A stretch of DNA of 64,000 nt, taken from NCBI GenBank assembly GCA_910588325.1, contig CAJUPP010000006.1:17202-81201 (forward strand), given 5' to 3'. The stretch is from an uncultured Hungatella sp. (GTDB taxonomy: Bacteria > Bacillota > Clostridia > Lachnospirales > Lachnospiraceae). How positions within the stretch are numbered: position 1 is the first letter of the stretch; each line of letters opens with the position of its first letter. A model generated the notes under the pieces. That model saw nothing but the letters and a program-made list of their open reading frames with translations. It ran no database searches and was not told where the DNA came from. Shown one piece after another: positions 41,436 to 50,665 of this stretch. The position numbers and the translations under genes are program-made.

Positions 41436-44400
41436 ATGAGAGAGCGGATAAACCGCCTGGCAAAAGGCATTGTAGATATGGAGAAGCCGGCACTTACGAT
41501 TCAGCCGGAAAGGTTTGATGAGGAGATACAGGCCGGGGAATTGATCAGAAAAGAATTATTTATAACCAGTGACAATAGCCTTCACAGTAAGGGCCTGGTA
41601 TATTCTTCCAATTCTCGTGTAAAATTGTTAGTCAGTTCGTTTGGAGGCCTGCGAAACCATATCGCTTATGAGGTTAACAGCAAATATCTGGAATATGGAG
41701 ATGTGATAGAGGGAACTTTTTATCTGGTTACCAATGGAGGAGAAAAAGAAGTTCCTTATTCTTTTCGTGTAGGTACAGGAATATCGGGAAGAACTTTGGA
41801 GCAGTTAAGGGAGCCTAAAGATTTTGCAGATATGGCCCGACAGGATTATGAGATGGCCTTAAGGGTCTTTGAATACCGTGATTTCGTGTCGGTTCCTTTT
41901 ATGCATAACATGCATATCAGGGCTGTTTACGATGGTCTGAAAGGCCATGGGAACCGATATGGGCAGCTGGAGCAGTTTCTGATTGCCTTAAGGCTTAAAG
42001 ATCCCGTGAGACTGGAGGTTAAGGAGTTAAGCCGGGAATATTATGGACTGGAACAGGCAATAGAAGGAGAGATCGAGATCCGAAGGATCGGATGGGGCCA
42101 TCTTCCTGCGGCGGTTTCGGTAGACGGGACATTTATTCAGACCTGGAAAAAGACGCTGGAAGATGAGGATTTTGTGGAGGGAGTCTGCCGCTTCCCCTAC
42201 CGTATCAGCCCGGGAGGACTTCACGGCGGGAAAAACCTGGGAACAGTAACCTTTGAGACCATGAATGACGCTATAACGGTAAAGTTTTATGCTTCTTTGG
42301 TTCAGCCGGTTTCCAGGACAGAAAGCGGGGAGGAAGAGCGGTGTCGTCCGGCAGGAAGATTTGCCAGGTATTTTTCTCTGCGTCTTGATTATGAAAGCGG
42401 AGCCCATGAGGCTTCTGTCCTGTTGGATCAGATGTTGGAGGAGCTGGAACAGCTTCGGATGACGGGAGGACCGTCCATGGAGCTGTCTCTGATGCAGGCG
42501 GAACTTCATCAGACGGCCGGGCATAGGGAAGAGGCCATGTCGGCGCTTTTGGAATGCAAGGAGGATGTGTTTAACGGGCGGCTGGCCCAGCCTGGATATT
42601 ACTGTTTGTTTCAGTATGTGCTGCTTTTGCTTCAACCGGATGAGGAGAAGATGAAATCTCTTATTAGGCTGCTGGAAAAGTATCAGCAAGACTGGCCGGA
42701 GGATTATCTTTTGTTTTATCTGTATACCCGGTGTGAGGACCGATATTGTTTTGAAAATCCGGGTGAGATGCTGACGCAGATGAAGGTGCTTTATGGGGAA
42801 GGGTGTCACAGCCCGTTTCTGTATCAGCAGGCATTGGCTGTTTGGAATGATGCGCCTCAGCTTTTGTACGGAATAGGAAGCTTTGAACTGCAGGCAATGC
42901 ATTTCGGAGCCAGAAGAGGATTGGTAAATGAAACGCTGGCCGTAAAGGCAGCTAATCTGGCCATGGTGAACCGGCATTTTCAGCCTTTGTGCCTTAAGAC
43001 ATTAAGACTTTTATATGAGCGTTTTCCCCAGAGGGAGATTCTGGAGGCGGTATGCAGCCTGATGATCCGGGGAGACTGCCGGAAAGAGCAGGATTTTAAA
43101 TGGTATGAGAAAGCGCTTGAGGAAAATTTAAGCTTAACCAGGCTGTATGAATATTTTTTGTACTCTCTTCCGGCGGATTATGATCATCTGATTCCAAGGG
43201 AAGTATTGCTGTATTTTTCCTATGACCATGAGTTGGATCATCACAGCAGAGCCATGTTGTATGCCAACGTCATCCGGTATCTGGGAGAGGATAGTTCCAT
43301 TTACCGGGATTATCAGAAGGAAATGGGGCGTTTTGCGGCGGAACAGGTGCTGCAGTCCCATATCGACAGCTATCTGGCAGTGGTTTATGATGCGGTGATT
43401 TATGAGGATATGGTGGATGTTCCCATTGCGAAGATGCTGCCGTCTCTGCTGCGTTCATACCGGATTCGTGTGAAGAATCCCAATATGCGTCAGGTGGTGG
43501 TCTGTTATGAGGAACTGACAGAGGAAGGGGTCTATCCGATTCATCAGGGAGTGGCCTATGTTCCTGTGTTTTCTCCGAAAAGCTGCATTCTGTTTCAGGA
43601 TGCTTACGGGAACCGGTATACGGATGTGAGTCATGTTAAGACTCAGGTACTGGATAAACCGGTACTGGAGAAAAAATGTTTTCATGTATATCCGGAACAT
43701 CCCATGCTTCTTCTGGCGGCATGCAGGGACGAGGCTGAGAATCTGACAGAGAAGGGATTAACGATTATAGAGCAGGCTCTGGCGAAACTGGATCTTCATC
43801 CTCTGTATAAGAACAGGCTGGTTGGGATTTTGATTGAATATTATAAAAAAACACCGTTCAGAGAGGGCGACAGGCCGGTGTTTCTTTTGTCGATGGATAC
43901 CAGGCTTTTGTCACAGGAGCAGAGAGCGGAACTTTGTGAGACATTTATAAACGGAAATTATATGAAAGAGGCGCTGGGAATTATTAGGGAGTACCGGTGC
44001 AGGATTTTGGGAGAGAAGCTTAAGAAGCTGTGTGACAGTGTTATTTTGACAAGAATGTTTGAGCATGATGATCTGGTACTGAAGCTGGCATTTTCCGTGT
44101 TTCGCCAGAATCAGGCAGACAATGTGATTCTGGATTATTTGTGCGAACATTTTAACGGGATATCGAGACAGATGTATCAGATACTGATAAAGAGCGTGTC
44201 GGAACGGGTGGAAACCTATGATCTGGAAGAACGCCTTCTGGCACAGATGCTGTTTTCCGGAGAGACAGGTCAGATTGATAAGGTGTTTTCCCTGTACATG
44301 AAGCGGAAAAAACCGGGTGAGCTTTTGGTGAAGGCTTATTTTACTATGAAGAGCACAGAGTATTTTATGTATCAGGTTCCGGCGGAGGATCAGGTGTTTG

Positions 44401-44999
44401 AGTATCTGGAAAGCATGATACATGATACGTCGGATAAGGAGAAGATCTCTACCGTCTATTTGCTGGCTTTGACGAAATATTATGCCGGGCTTGTTAAGCT
44501 GAATGAAAAGCAGAAGGAATTGTGTCAGACGATTGTGGATATTCTGTTGGCGGAGGACATTGTGCTTCCCCATATGAAAGGGCTTTCAAGATTTGTCCGG
44601 ATTCCGGAAGAACTGTTGGATAAGGAGATGATTCAGTATATCGGGCAGAAAGATTCCAGGGTGGACCTGCAGATTCGGATACGGCCTCAGGAAGAGCAGT
44701 TCTACAGCAATGACATGAAACGGGTTTATCAGGGGATTTTTGTGAAGCAGAAGGTGTTGTTTGACGGAGAGACCATGGAGTACCGGGTTTATGAGCAGAA
44801 GGGGGAGGAGATGGTTCTCATGGAGGAGGGAAACATAACCTGCAGCAAGAAGACGGACGAACCAGAGGAAAGCAGATTCCGCCTTCTGAATCGGATGTCG
44901 ATCTGTATGAATCTGAAGGAAGAGGCAGGGCTTCGGGAGGCCATGGAGGAGTATGTGAGAAAGAATGCCGTGGTGGAGGAACTGTTTGGACTCATGTAG
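41436..44999 (+). CDS. DUF5717 family giant protein (beta-sandwich domains plus helical repeats)
   Basis: 1187 residues, no signal peptide and no membrane span, so cytoplasmic. Residues ~15-115 look like a beta-sandwich (LVYSSNSRVKLLVSSFGG, then VIEGTFYLVTNGGEKEVPY). A second beta region lies at ~190-285 (PVRLEVKELSREYYGLE, GKNLGTVTFETMND). Residues ~310-1060 are an alpha-solenoid of TPR-like hairpins (MQAELHQTAGHREEAMSALL; FLIALRLKD-type). The last ~110 residues are again beta-rich (VDLQIRIRPQEEQFYSND). DUF5717 is a Lachnospiraceae family of unknown function. It heads an operon with an Hsp70/actin-fold-like protein and a TPR protein, which suggests a scaffold in a chaperone-like or surface-assembly machine. 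Confidence 0.8.
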   Translation: MRERINRLAKGIVDMEKPALTIQPERFDEEIQAGELIRKELFITSDNSLHSKGLVYSSNSRVKLLVSSFGGLRNHIAYEVNSKYLEYGDVIEGTFYLVTNGGEKEVPYSFRVGTGISGRTLEQLREPKDFADMARQDYEMALRVFEYRDFVSVPFMHNMHIRAVYDGLKGHGNRYGQLEQFLIALRLKDPVRLEVKELSREYYGLEQAIEGEIEIRRIGWGHLPAAVSVDGTFIQTWKKTLEDEDFVEGVCRFPYRISPGGLHGGKNLGTVTFETMNDAITVKFYASLVQPVSRTESGEEERCRPAGRFARYFSLRLDYESGAHEASVLLDQMLEELEQLRMTGGPSMELSLMQAELHQTAGHREEAMSALLECKEDVFNGRLAQPGYYCLFQYVLLLLQPDEEKMKSLIRLLEKYQQDWPEDYLLFYLYTRCEDRYCFENPGEMLTQMKVLYGEGCHSPFLYQQALAVWNDAPQLLYGIGSFELQAMHFGARRGLVNETLAVKAANLAMVNRHFQPLCLKTLRLLYERFPQREILEAVCSLMIRGDCRKEQDFKWYEKALEENLSLTRLYEYFLYSLPADYDHLIPREVLLYFSYDHELDHHSRAMLYANVIRYLGEDSSIYRDYQKEMGRFAAEQVLQSHIDSYLAVVYDAVIYEDMVDVPIAKMLPSLLRSYRIRVKNPNMRQVVVCYEELTEEGVYPIHQGVAYVPVFSPKSCILFQDAYGNRYTDVSHVKTQVLDKPVLEKKCFHVYPEHPMLLLAACRDEAENLTEKGLTIIEQALAKLDLHPLYKNRLVGILIEYYKKTPFREGDRPVFLLSMDTRLLSQEQRAELCETFINGNYMKEALGIIREYRCRILGEKLKKLCDSVILTRMFEHDDLVLKLAFSVFRQNQADNVILDYLCEHFNGISRQMYQILIKSVSERVETYDLEERLLAQMLFSGETGQIDKVFSLYMKRKKPGELLVKAYFTMKSTEYFMYQVPAEDQVFEYLESMIHDTSDKEKISTVYLLALTKYYAGLVKLNEKQKELCQTIVDILLAEDIVLPHMKGLSRFVRIPEELLDKEMIQYIGQKDSRVDLQIRIRPQEEQFYSNDMKRVYQGIFVKQKVLFDGETMEYRVYEQKGEEMVLMEEGNITCSKKTDEPEESRFRLLNRMSICMNLKEEAGLREAMEEYVRKNAVVEELFGLM

Positions 45000-45060
45000 C
45001 TGGGGTTAGGAAATCGTTTAAACAGAGCGAGTTTTGGACAGAAGATGGAGAAAAGTTGAT

Positions 45061-46308
45061 ATGGATGGACTAAAGCTGGGGCTGGATTTGTGTGATGGAT
45101 ATACCAAGTTAAGCTGTCTGGGACAGGATAAACTATGGGCCTTTCCCACAGTTGTTTGCAGGAAGAAAGAAGAGGATGTGTGGCTGATCGGGGAGGACGC
45201 CTATGCCAGCGCTCTGATGGGAGACGGAGTGATTGTTGATAAATTGCTGAAGCTGGTGAAAAAAGACGGGACTTCTACGATTTCAGGGATAAAATACAGA
45301 GGTGTTGAGATTCTGGTGCGGTTTCTGGAGCGGGTGCTGATGCTGCCGTTAGAGGAGATGACGGGGGATGAAAAGAGCCGCGGTCCAGGCGCCTGGGTAG
45401 AACAGCTGGTGATTACCGTTTCGGAGGTGGAGGCAAGACTTTTAGACTGTCTGATGTATTGTGGGGATTATCTTCAGATTCCCCGGGACAGGCTTCATGT
45501 CATCAGCCATACAGAGGGTTTTCTTTACTATGTGCTGAATCAGAAACGGGAGATGTGGAACAATCAGGTGGGAATGTTTGACTTGTCGGAGGAAGGACTT
45601 TTCTACTATGAGATGAAGGTTCAGAGAGGCATGAGAAATGTGACGGTGGTGGCGGAGAAGGAGAAGCTGGACGAGGGCTTCAGTCTGGATGTGTTGAATG
45701 CTCCTTCTGGCATGAAGCTGGCAGATAAGATTCTCTGTGCCTGCGGTGAGAGGTTTCTTCAGAAAAAGCTGTTTTCTTCCGTATTTCTTGCCGGAAAAGG
45801 GTTTGAGAATCAGGACTGGGCGCCGGAGTTTATGAAGTTGGTGTGCGCCAGGAGAAGGGTTTTTGTGGAACCGGCATTGTTTGCTCAGGGGGCGGCCTTA
45901 AGAGCCATGGATTTGACCAGTGGGAAGACCTCTTATCCTTATGTGATGATCTGTGACGGACGGCTGGATACGACGGTGTGCGTCAATGTGTTTCATCAGG
46001 ATAAGGAGAATCAGCTGGTGCTGGCGGCGGCAGGAGACAGCTGGTATGAGTCCAAAAGCACGGTGGATTTTATTTTGGACAATCAGAACTATCTGGAGTT
46101 TTCCATTATACCCTTGGGCTCTAAGAATACCAAGACTGTAAAAATGGTTCTGGAGGGATTTCCGCAGAGGGATGACAAGACGGTACGGGTTCAGACACAG
46201 GTGGGATTTTTAGATGAAAAGACCATGGCGGTGGTAGTCAAGGATATGGGATTCGGAGAATTTTTTCCATCTACAGGGGCCGTACTTAGACAAGAGGTTA
46301 TGATATGA
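45061..46308 (+). CDS. DUF5716 family protein with Hsp70/actin-like fold
   Basis: 415 residues from the ATG at 45061, with GGAG upstream; a TTG at 45034 is a weaker start. The pattern is that of an actin/Hsp70 ATPase: an initial strand and loop LKLGLDLCDGYTKLS (phosphate-1 site), QLVITVSEVEARLLDCLMYC, VGMFDLSEEGLFYYEMKV at the phosphate-2 position (a degenerate form of the usual DxGGGT), and VFLAGKGFENQDWAPEF at the adenosine site. Several key glycines are replaced, so nucleotide binding without hydrolysis is possible. It has no membrane span. It overlaps the following TPR gene by ATGA and follows the DUF5717 gene by 61 bases. Confidence 0.78.
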   Translation: MDGLKLGLDLCDGYTKLSCLGQDKLWAFPTVVCRKKEEDVWLIGEDAYASALMGDGVIVDKLLKLVKKDGTSTISGIKYRGVEILVRFLERVLMLPLEEMTGDEKSRGPGAWVEQLVITVSEVEARLLDCLMYCGDYLQIPRDRLHVISHTEGFLYYVLNQKREMWNNQVGMFDLSEEGLFYYEMKVQRGMRNVTVVAEKEKLDEGFSLDVLNAPSGMKLADKILCACGERFLQKKLFSSVFLAGKGFENQDWAPEFMKLVCARRRVFVEPALFAQGAALRAMDLTSGKTSYPYVMICDGRLDTTVCVNVFHQDKENQLVLAAAGDSWYESKSTVDFILDNQNYLEFSIIPLGSKNTKTVKMVLEGFPQRDDKTVRVQTQVGFLDEKTMAVVVKDMGFGEFFPSTGAVLRQEVMI

Positions 46309-47117
46309 GTGTGATTTTTTGCAGAAAAGAGCAGGTATCCCATCCATATTTTATAGAGAGTCTGGGGGTGCACGTGTATACTTCCCAGGAACTGTGCTAC
46401 GTGATCTATCATCATCCTCTTCTGGCTATGGATGATTTTATCAATCAGAATCTGATTGACTTTATCCGGAAGGAACTGGACATGGGATTTACGGCTCTCA
46501 AGATGGAGCGGAGGATGAAGGCAGGGGAAAATGGAGACGAGACACTGTTTCTCTTTCTGAAAGAATGTGGTTATTATACATCGGGGGAGATCAACGGACT
46601 GAGGCAGAAGATCAGCGGGTTTCGGAAGTTGTCCTCCCTGGAATATGCCAAGAGAAAGGCGGATTATCTGTTTGAGTACAAACAGTATGGAAAAGCCATT
46701 GCTTTCTATATACGAATTCTGGAGGATGTCCGGTATGCCAGGATGGACCACGGGTTTCAGGGACGGATATGGAACAACCTGGGGGCATGTTATGCCAGGG
46801 TGTTTCAGCTTGGAAAGGCCATGGAAGCTTATGAGCAGGCCTATGAAAAAACCGGTGACCAGGTAATTCTAAAAAATATTCACCATCTGACAAAACTGAA
46901 TCCAAAGCTTTCTTTGAAAGCAGAGTATCAGTCGGCTGTGACGAAAGAGGCCATGGAAGCGTGGGAGGCCGATTTTTTAGAGGCCGGGGAGGAAGCAAAG
47001 GAATGTAAGGAGCAGGAGAAGATAAAGGAATTGTTTGCGAAGGATCCTATCCGGCGTATGGAGGAGGCCGGCAGGATGGTGGAGGGCTGGAAGCAGGAAT
47101 ACAGGGGAATGGCCTGA
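46305..47117 (+). CDS. TPR-like protein of the DUF5717-DUF5716 operon
   Basis: 270 residues, cytoplasmic. The start shares ATGA with the DUF5716 stop. Residues ~25-110 are helical (FINQNLIDFIRKELDMGF). Residues ~115-200 hold two clear TPR-like hairpins (AKRKADYLFEYKQYGKAIAFY and IWNNLGACYARVFQLGKAMEAYEQA). The C-terminal ~60 residues are highly charged helix (EAGEEAKECKEQEKIKELF). No specific family is recognised beyond TPR. Co-translation with DUF5716 points to a physical complex, the TPR part resembling co-chaperones that bind Hsp70-type proteins. Confidence 0.78.
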   Translation: MSVIFCRKEQVSHPYFIESLGVHVYTSQELCYVIYHHPLLAMDDFINQNLIDFIRKELDMGFTALKMERRMKAGENGDETLFLFLKECGYYTSGEINGLRQKISGFRKLSSLEYAKRKADYLFEYKQYGKAIAFYIRILEDVRYARMDHGFQGRIWNNLGACYARVFQLGKAMEAYEQAYEKTGDQVILKNIHHLTKLNPKLSLKAEYQSAVTKEAMEAWEADFLEAGEEAKECKEQEKIKELFAKDPIRRMEEAGRMVEGWKQEYRGMA

Positions 47118-47145
47118 AAGACAGAGGAATCCGGCTAAAATCAGA

Positions 47146-47173
47146 ACCGATTGAAAGACTGTTTCATATTCTA
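47146..47173 (+). promoter_or_regulatory. Candidate sigma-K promoter of the amidase gene
   Basis: CATATTCTA at 47165-47173 matches the sigma-K -10 consensus CATANNNTA exactly, with AC at 47146-47147, 17 bases upstream, as the minimal -35. It lies directly before a CwlC-like amidase, a gene type under sigma-K control in Bacillus. A TTGAAA at 47151 offers a weaker sigma-A alternative. Confidence 0.4.
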
Positions 47174-47184
47174 TGGTATAGATT

Positions 47185-47988
47185 ATGGAAAGGAAGTTTT
47201 TAGACTTGGCAGATAGAAAAACTGTAATTTTAGATGCCGGACACGGCGGTTCGGATCCGGGAGCCGTTTATTATGGAAGACAGGAGAAAGTTGATAATCT
47301 GAATCTTGCCCTGGCTGTAGGAGACATATTGGCAAATAACGGTGTGGATGTGTTCTACACCAGGGTAAACGATATGTATCAGACGCCTTTTGAGAAAGCG
47401 GATATTGCTAACCGCTCAGGGGCAGACTATTTTGTGTCGATTCACCGGAATGCCATGCCGGTACCGGGGACGGCATCCGGTGCTGAGACATTGGTATATA
47501 GCGATAAGGATGTGTCGGCATTGATGGCAAGGAACATCAATGCCTCTCTGGAAAGGGTCGGATTTGCCAATCTTGGTGTGATTGAGCGGCCGGGGCTGGT
47601 AGTGCTTCGAAGTACCCAGATGCCTGCAGTTCTGGTGGAAGCCGGATTTATTGACAATGAAGCGGATAACCGGTTTTTTGACCAGAATTTTCAGAGGATC
47701 GCACAAGCTGTCGCAACTGGTATTCTGGAGACCATTCATCAGGAAGAGACAGCGGTTCCCGAGTATTATCAGGTCCAGACAGGAGCGTTTCAGAATCATG
47801 AACAGGCCCAGCAGCAGATGAACCAGCTTAAGAGCCAGGGTTTTCCGGCATTTATCATTCACAGCGACGGGCTGCATAAGGTGAGAGTGGGAGCATTTCT
47901 CAATGTGGACAATGGGGCTAGGATGGAGCAGAGATTAAGGGATCAGGGATATAATACGGTTATGGTAAGGGAAAGGGCAGTGTATTAG
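47185..47988 (+). CDS. N-acetylmuramoyl-L-alanine amidase with SPOR domain (CwlC-like)
   Basis: 267 residues. Amidase_3 domain (~10-180): the zinc-site histidine in LDAGHGGSDPGAV, Glu in GRQEKVDNLNLAL, YFVSIHRNAMP (second histidine) and VLVEAGFIDNEADNRFF with the catalytic glutamate. The C-terminal ~75 residues are a SPOR repeat (YYQVQTGAFQNHEQAQQQM, then HKVRVGAFLN). There is no signal peptide, as in Bacillus CwlC, which is released with mother-cell lysis. The start could instead be TTG 47206, which has AAGGAAG nine bases upstream and would fit the candidate sigma-K promoter better. It cleaves the bond between MurNAc and L-alanine. Confidence 0.88.
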   Translation: MERKFLDLADRKTVILDAGHGGSDPGAVYYGRQEKVDNLNLALAVGDILANNGVDVFYTRVNDMYQTPFEKADIANRSGADYFVSIHRNAMPVPGTASGAETLVYSDKDVSALMARNINASLERVGFANLGVIERPGLVVLRSTQMPAVLVEAGFIDNEADNRFFDQNFQRIAQAVATGILETIHQEETAVPEYYQVQTGAFQNHEQAQQQMNQLKSQGFPAFIIHSDGLHKVRVGAFLNVDNGARMEQRLRDQGYNTVMVRERAVY

Positions 47989-48010
47989 GCAGCACAAAAG
48001 AGGGGTTTTT

Positions 48011-48733
48011 ATGTACCGACTTGTTATAGTAGATGATGAAGAAAAAATCGTAGAGGGAATCGCCAACCTGTTTCCGTGGGAGCAGATTGGCTTTTCTGTC
48101 ATGTTTTTTAACAGGGCTGGGAAGGCTCTGGAGTATATGGAGAGCCATCCGGTGGATGTTCTCATGAGTGATATTGAGATGCCGGGGATCGACGGGATCG
48201 AGCTGTGCCGACGGATTCAGGACAAGGATATTAAGGTGATTTTTATCAGCAGTTATCAGAATTACGAATATTTCCGCTATGCCATCCAGTTTCGTGTGGA
48301 GGATTATCTGTTAAAGCCTATTAAAAGCGGGGATATTCTCACTTGCTTTGGGAAGATTCGGGAGGACCTGGACCGAAAGTATCAGGTGAAGGAAGAGAAT
48401 AATTCCAGTTACTACGAGCAGATTGTAGATAAAGTGAAAAAATATATTGAGGAAAATTACAAGGAAGCTTCCCTGGAGGAGGCGGCAGTGCTGGTAAACT
48501 TAAGTCCTAATTACCTGTCTAAGATTTTTAAGGATAAATGCGGTACCGGTTTTTCGGAATATCTGACAAAGACCAGGATGGAGAAAGCCTGTGAACTACT
48601 TAATGATATCCAGTATAAAGGATATGATATCGCCTACTATATCGGCTATGACAATCCAAAGAATTTTTCCAGGGCTTTTAAGGCCTATTTTGGTATGTCG
48701 CCTAAGGAGTACCGCAACGGAAAAAATCTGTAA
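48011..48733 (+). CDS. YesN-type response regulator (short form)
   Basis: 240 residues. The receiver domain has DDEE at 8-11, phospho-acceptor Asp54 in LMSDIEMPGIDG, and a lysine in LLKPIKSG. Unlike the longer YesN of the first importer it has no large central region and goes directly to the AraC-type DNA-binding domain (ASLEEAAVLVNLSPNYLSKIFKDK; YDIAYYIGYDNPKNFSRAFKAYF, ending MSPKEYRNGKNL). Here the regulator precedes its kinase and the transporter genes. It probably activates the importer at 50666-53895 in response to a sugar signal. Confidence 0.92.
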   Translation: MYRLVIVDDEEKIVEGIANLFPWEQIGFSVMFFNRAGKALEYMESHPVDVLMSDIEMPGIDGIELCRRIQDKDIKVIFISSYQNYEYFRYAIQFRVEDYLLKPIKSGDILTCFGKIREDLDRKYQVKEENNSSYYEQIVDKVKKYIEENYKEASLEEAAVLVNLSPNYLSKIFKDKCGTGFSEYLTKTRMEKACELLNDIQYKGYDIAYYIGYDNPKNFSRAFKAYFGMSPKEYRNGKNL

Positions 48734-48786
48734 CAGGGGAGAAGGGGTACAGATTCTGCCGGTCTGACGAAAGGAGGCGGTAAGCA

Positions 48787-50538
48787 GTGCAGAGGAAGTT
48801 TTTTATTCGAAGATTTTGGAAATATTTTCTCCTTCTGATCGTTCCTACATTTCTGGTTTTCACGATTTCTTTTCTGGTGGTAAACAGCCAATTGGATAAA
48901 AGTTTAGATACCCGTGCAAAAAATACGTTGAGCAATGTAAATACCAATTTGAATTTCGTAGTCAGCAGTGTGGTTTTCCAAAACAACCAGCTGACCAATA
49001 ATCCCTATATGCTGCTGTCTTTAAAAAAGCTGCTTCGCCAGGAAAGCACCATATCTTTAAGCGATGCAATTTATCATCGAAATATTAAGACTATGATAAA
49101 CAGTATTATTCAGGTATATCCCTACATTCAGTCCGTATATCTGTATCTGGACGGGTATGACCGGTATTTCTCCTCTGCCGACGGGCCGGTAGATTTTCAG
49201 AATAAGGAGGAGGTAGGGTGGTGGCAAAGGTACAGTCAGATGAATCCTGAAATGGAGAACTCTATGGAGGCCAGGACCCTGATGATCAATGGGAAGGAAC
49301 GGCAGGTGCTGACCATCTATCAGAGGATGCTTCTTCAGGACGGCGTGGTGGTGATGAATATCGATGTGGAGAAATACAGGGATCAGCTGGACAACATTCT
49401 GACAAAAGACCATGAGACGGTTCTGTTTATTGATGAAAACAATGAGATCCTATTTTCCTGGAATGACAGAGGGGATAAAGGAAGAGGCTTTGACTTGGAA
49501 GAATTTGACCGTATCGGGCAGGAGAATGGCTGGATTGATGTCGGAAAGGACAAGTACCTGGTGCATACGGCATTTAACAGCCAGTATAAGCTTCGGCTGG
49601 TTTCTCTTTTGACCAGACAGGCGAAGCTGGGGGGGCTTTGGCAGATGCTGCGGCTCTACTGTATGATTTTTGCCATCAACAGCCTGGCTATGGTGATTTT
49701 GGCCTATGCCACCACAAAGCGGACCTTCAGCCAGTTGTACTATATGATTCAGGTGTTTCATGATGCGGAAAGCGGAATTTATCCTTCTGAACCACGGCAG
49801 GAGATGAAGGATGAATATGATGTGATTATGAACAACATTATTTACTTGTTTCTGCGGACCATAAAACTGAACGGAGATCTGGTGCAGAAACAGCATGAGC
49901 AGCAGGTGGCGGAGCTGACGGCCCTGCAGCTTCAGATCAATCCTCATTTTCTGTTCAATACGCTGCAGACAGTGCAGCTGGAGATACGAAAACCTGACGC
50001 TTCTTCAGAGGCTGCAGAGAAGGTTCTGAACAATTTGTCTGATATTTTAAAGTATGCTTTGGCGGATCCGCTGGAGACCATAAGCCTTAAGCAAGAGATT
50101 GAATATCTGAAAAAATATGTGGCAATCCAGAAGTTTCGGTTTGGAGACCGTTTTATCCTGTACTATGAGATTGAGGAAAGTCTGGTGGAGTTTCAGGTCT
50201 TCCGCCTGATGCTGCAGCCTCTGGTGGAGAACAGCATTCTTCACGGGATCCGCTATATTCCTGGAAGAGGTTACATAAAACTCCAGATTTTTGGCCGGAG
50301 GGGACGTGTGTATTTTCGGGTAATAGATAACGGCGAGGGCATGAGCAAGGAGGAGTGCTGCAGATTAAGGGAGGATATAAAGGTAAATCAGACAACTCAC
50401 ATTGGCTTGTCCAATGTAAACAGTCGTTTGCTCCTTCATTTCGGGGAGGAGTCCGGCATCCGGATTCGAAGTAAAAAAGGAATGGGATGTGTGATGGAGT
50501 TCTCGCTTCCGGATATGGTGGAGGAAAAAATGAATTGA
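48787..50538 (+). CDS. YesM-type sensor histidine kinase
   Basis: 583 residues from GTG 48787, after AAAGGAGG. The N-terminal span is YFLLLIVPTFLVFTISFLVV, followed by an extracellular sensing region to ~285 and a second span (YCMIFAINSLAMVILAYAT). HAMP-like linker, His_kinase domain with the phospho-acceptor histidine in QINPHFLFNTLQTVQLEI, and HATPase motifs (LVENSILHGI, DNGEGMSKEE, IGLSNVNSRL). It is homologous to the kinase at 18398 but diverged in the sensing region, so it probably responds to a different sugar or binding protein. Its partner is the YesN gene just upstream. Confidence 0.92.
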   Translation: MQRKFFIRRFWKYFLLLIVPTFLVFTISFLVVNSQLDKSLDTRAKNTLSNVNTNLNFVVSSVVFQNNQLTNNPYMLLSLKKLLRQESTISLSDAIYHRNIKTMINSIIQVYPYIQSVYLYLDGYDRYFSSADGPVDFQNKEEVGWWQRYSQMNPEMENSMEARTLMINGKERQVLTIYQRMLLQDGVVVMNIDVEKYRDQLDNILTKDHETVLFIDENNEILFSWNDRGDKGRGFDLEEFDRIGQENGWIDVGKDKYLVHTAFNSQYKLRLVSLLTRQAKLGGLWQMLRLYCMIFAINSLAMVILAYATTKRTFSQLYYMIQVFHDAESGIYPSEPRQEMKDEYDVIMNNIIYLFLRTIKLNGDLVQKQHEQQVAELTALQLQINPHFLFNTLQTVQLEIRKPDASSEAAEKVLNNLSDILKYALADPLETISLKQEIEYLKKYVAIQKFRFGDRFILYYEIEESLVEFQVFRLMLQPLVENSILHGIRYIPGRGYIKLQIFGRRGRVYFRVIDNGEGMSKEECCRLREDIKVNQTTHIGLSNVNSRLLLHFGEESGIRIRSKKGMGCVMEFSLPDMVEEKMN

Positions 50539-50665
50539 AATCGTAAAAAATGATACCTTTTAAAAAAAGTGAGAAAAAAATGAATAAAAATAGGAACGTA
50601 TCTGCCTTTTGCTTTCGTGAATTTTACACTAAAATGAATGTATCAAATGAAAGAGAGGGAAGGTT

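Noticed and set aside
42027..42977. 316-codon minus-strand frame inside the DUF5717 gene
   Set aside because: It is antisense to the large conserved frame, with no ribosome site or domain.
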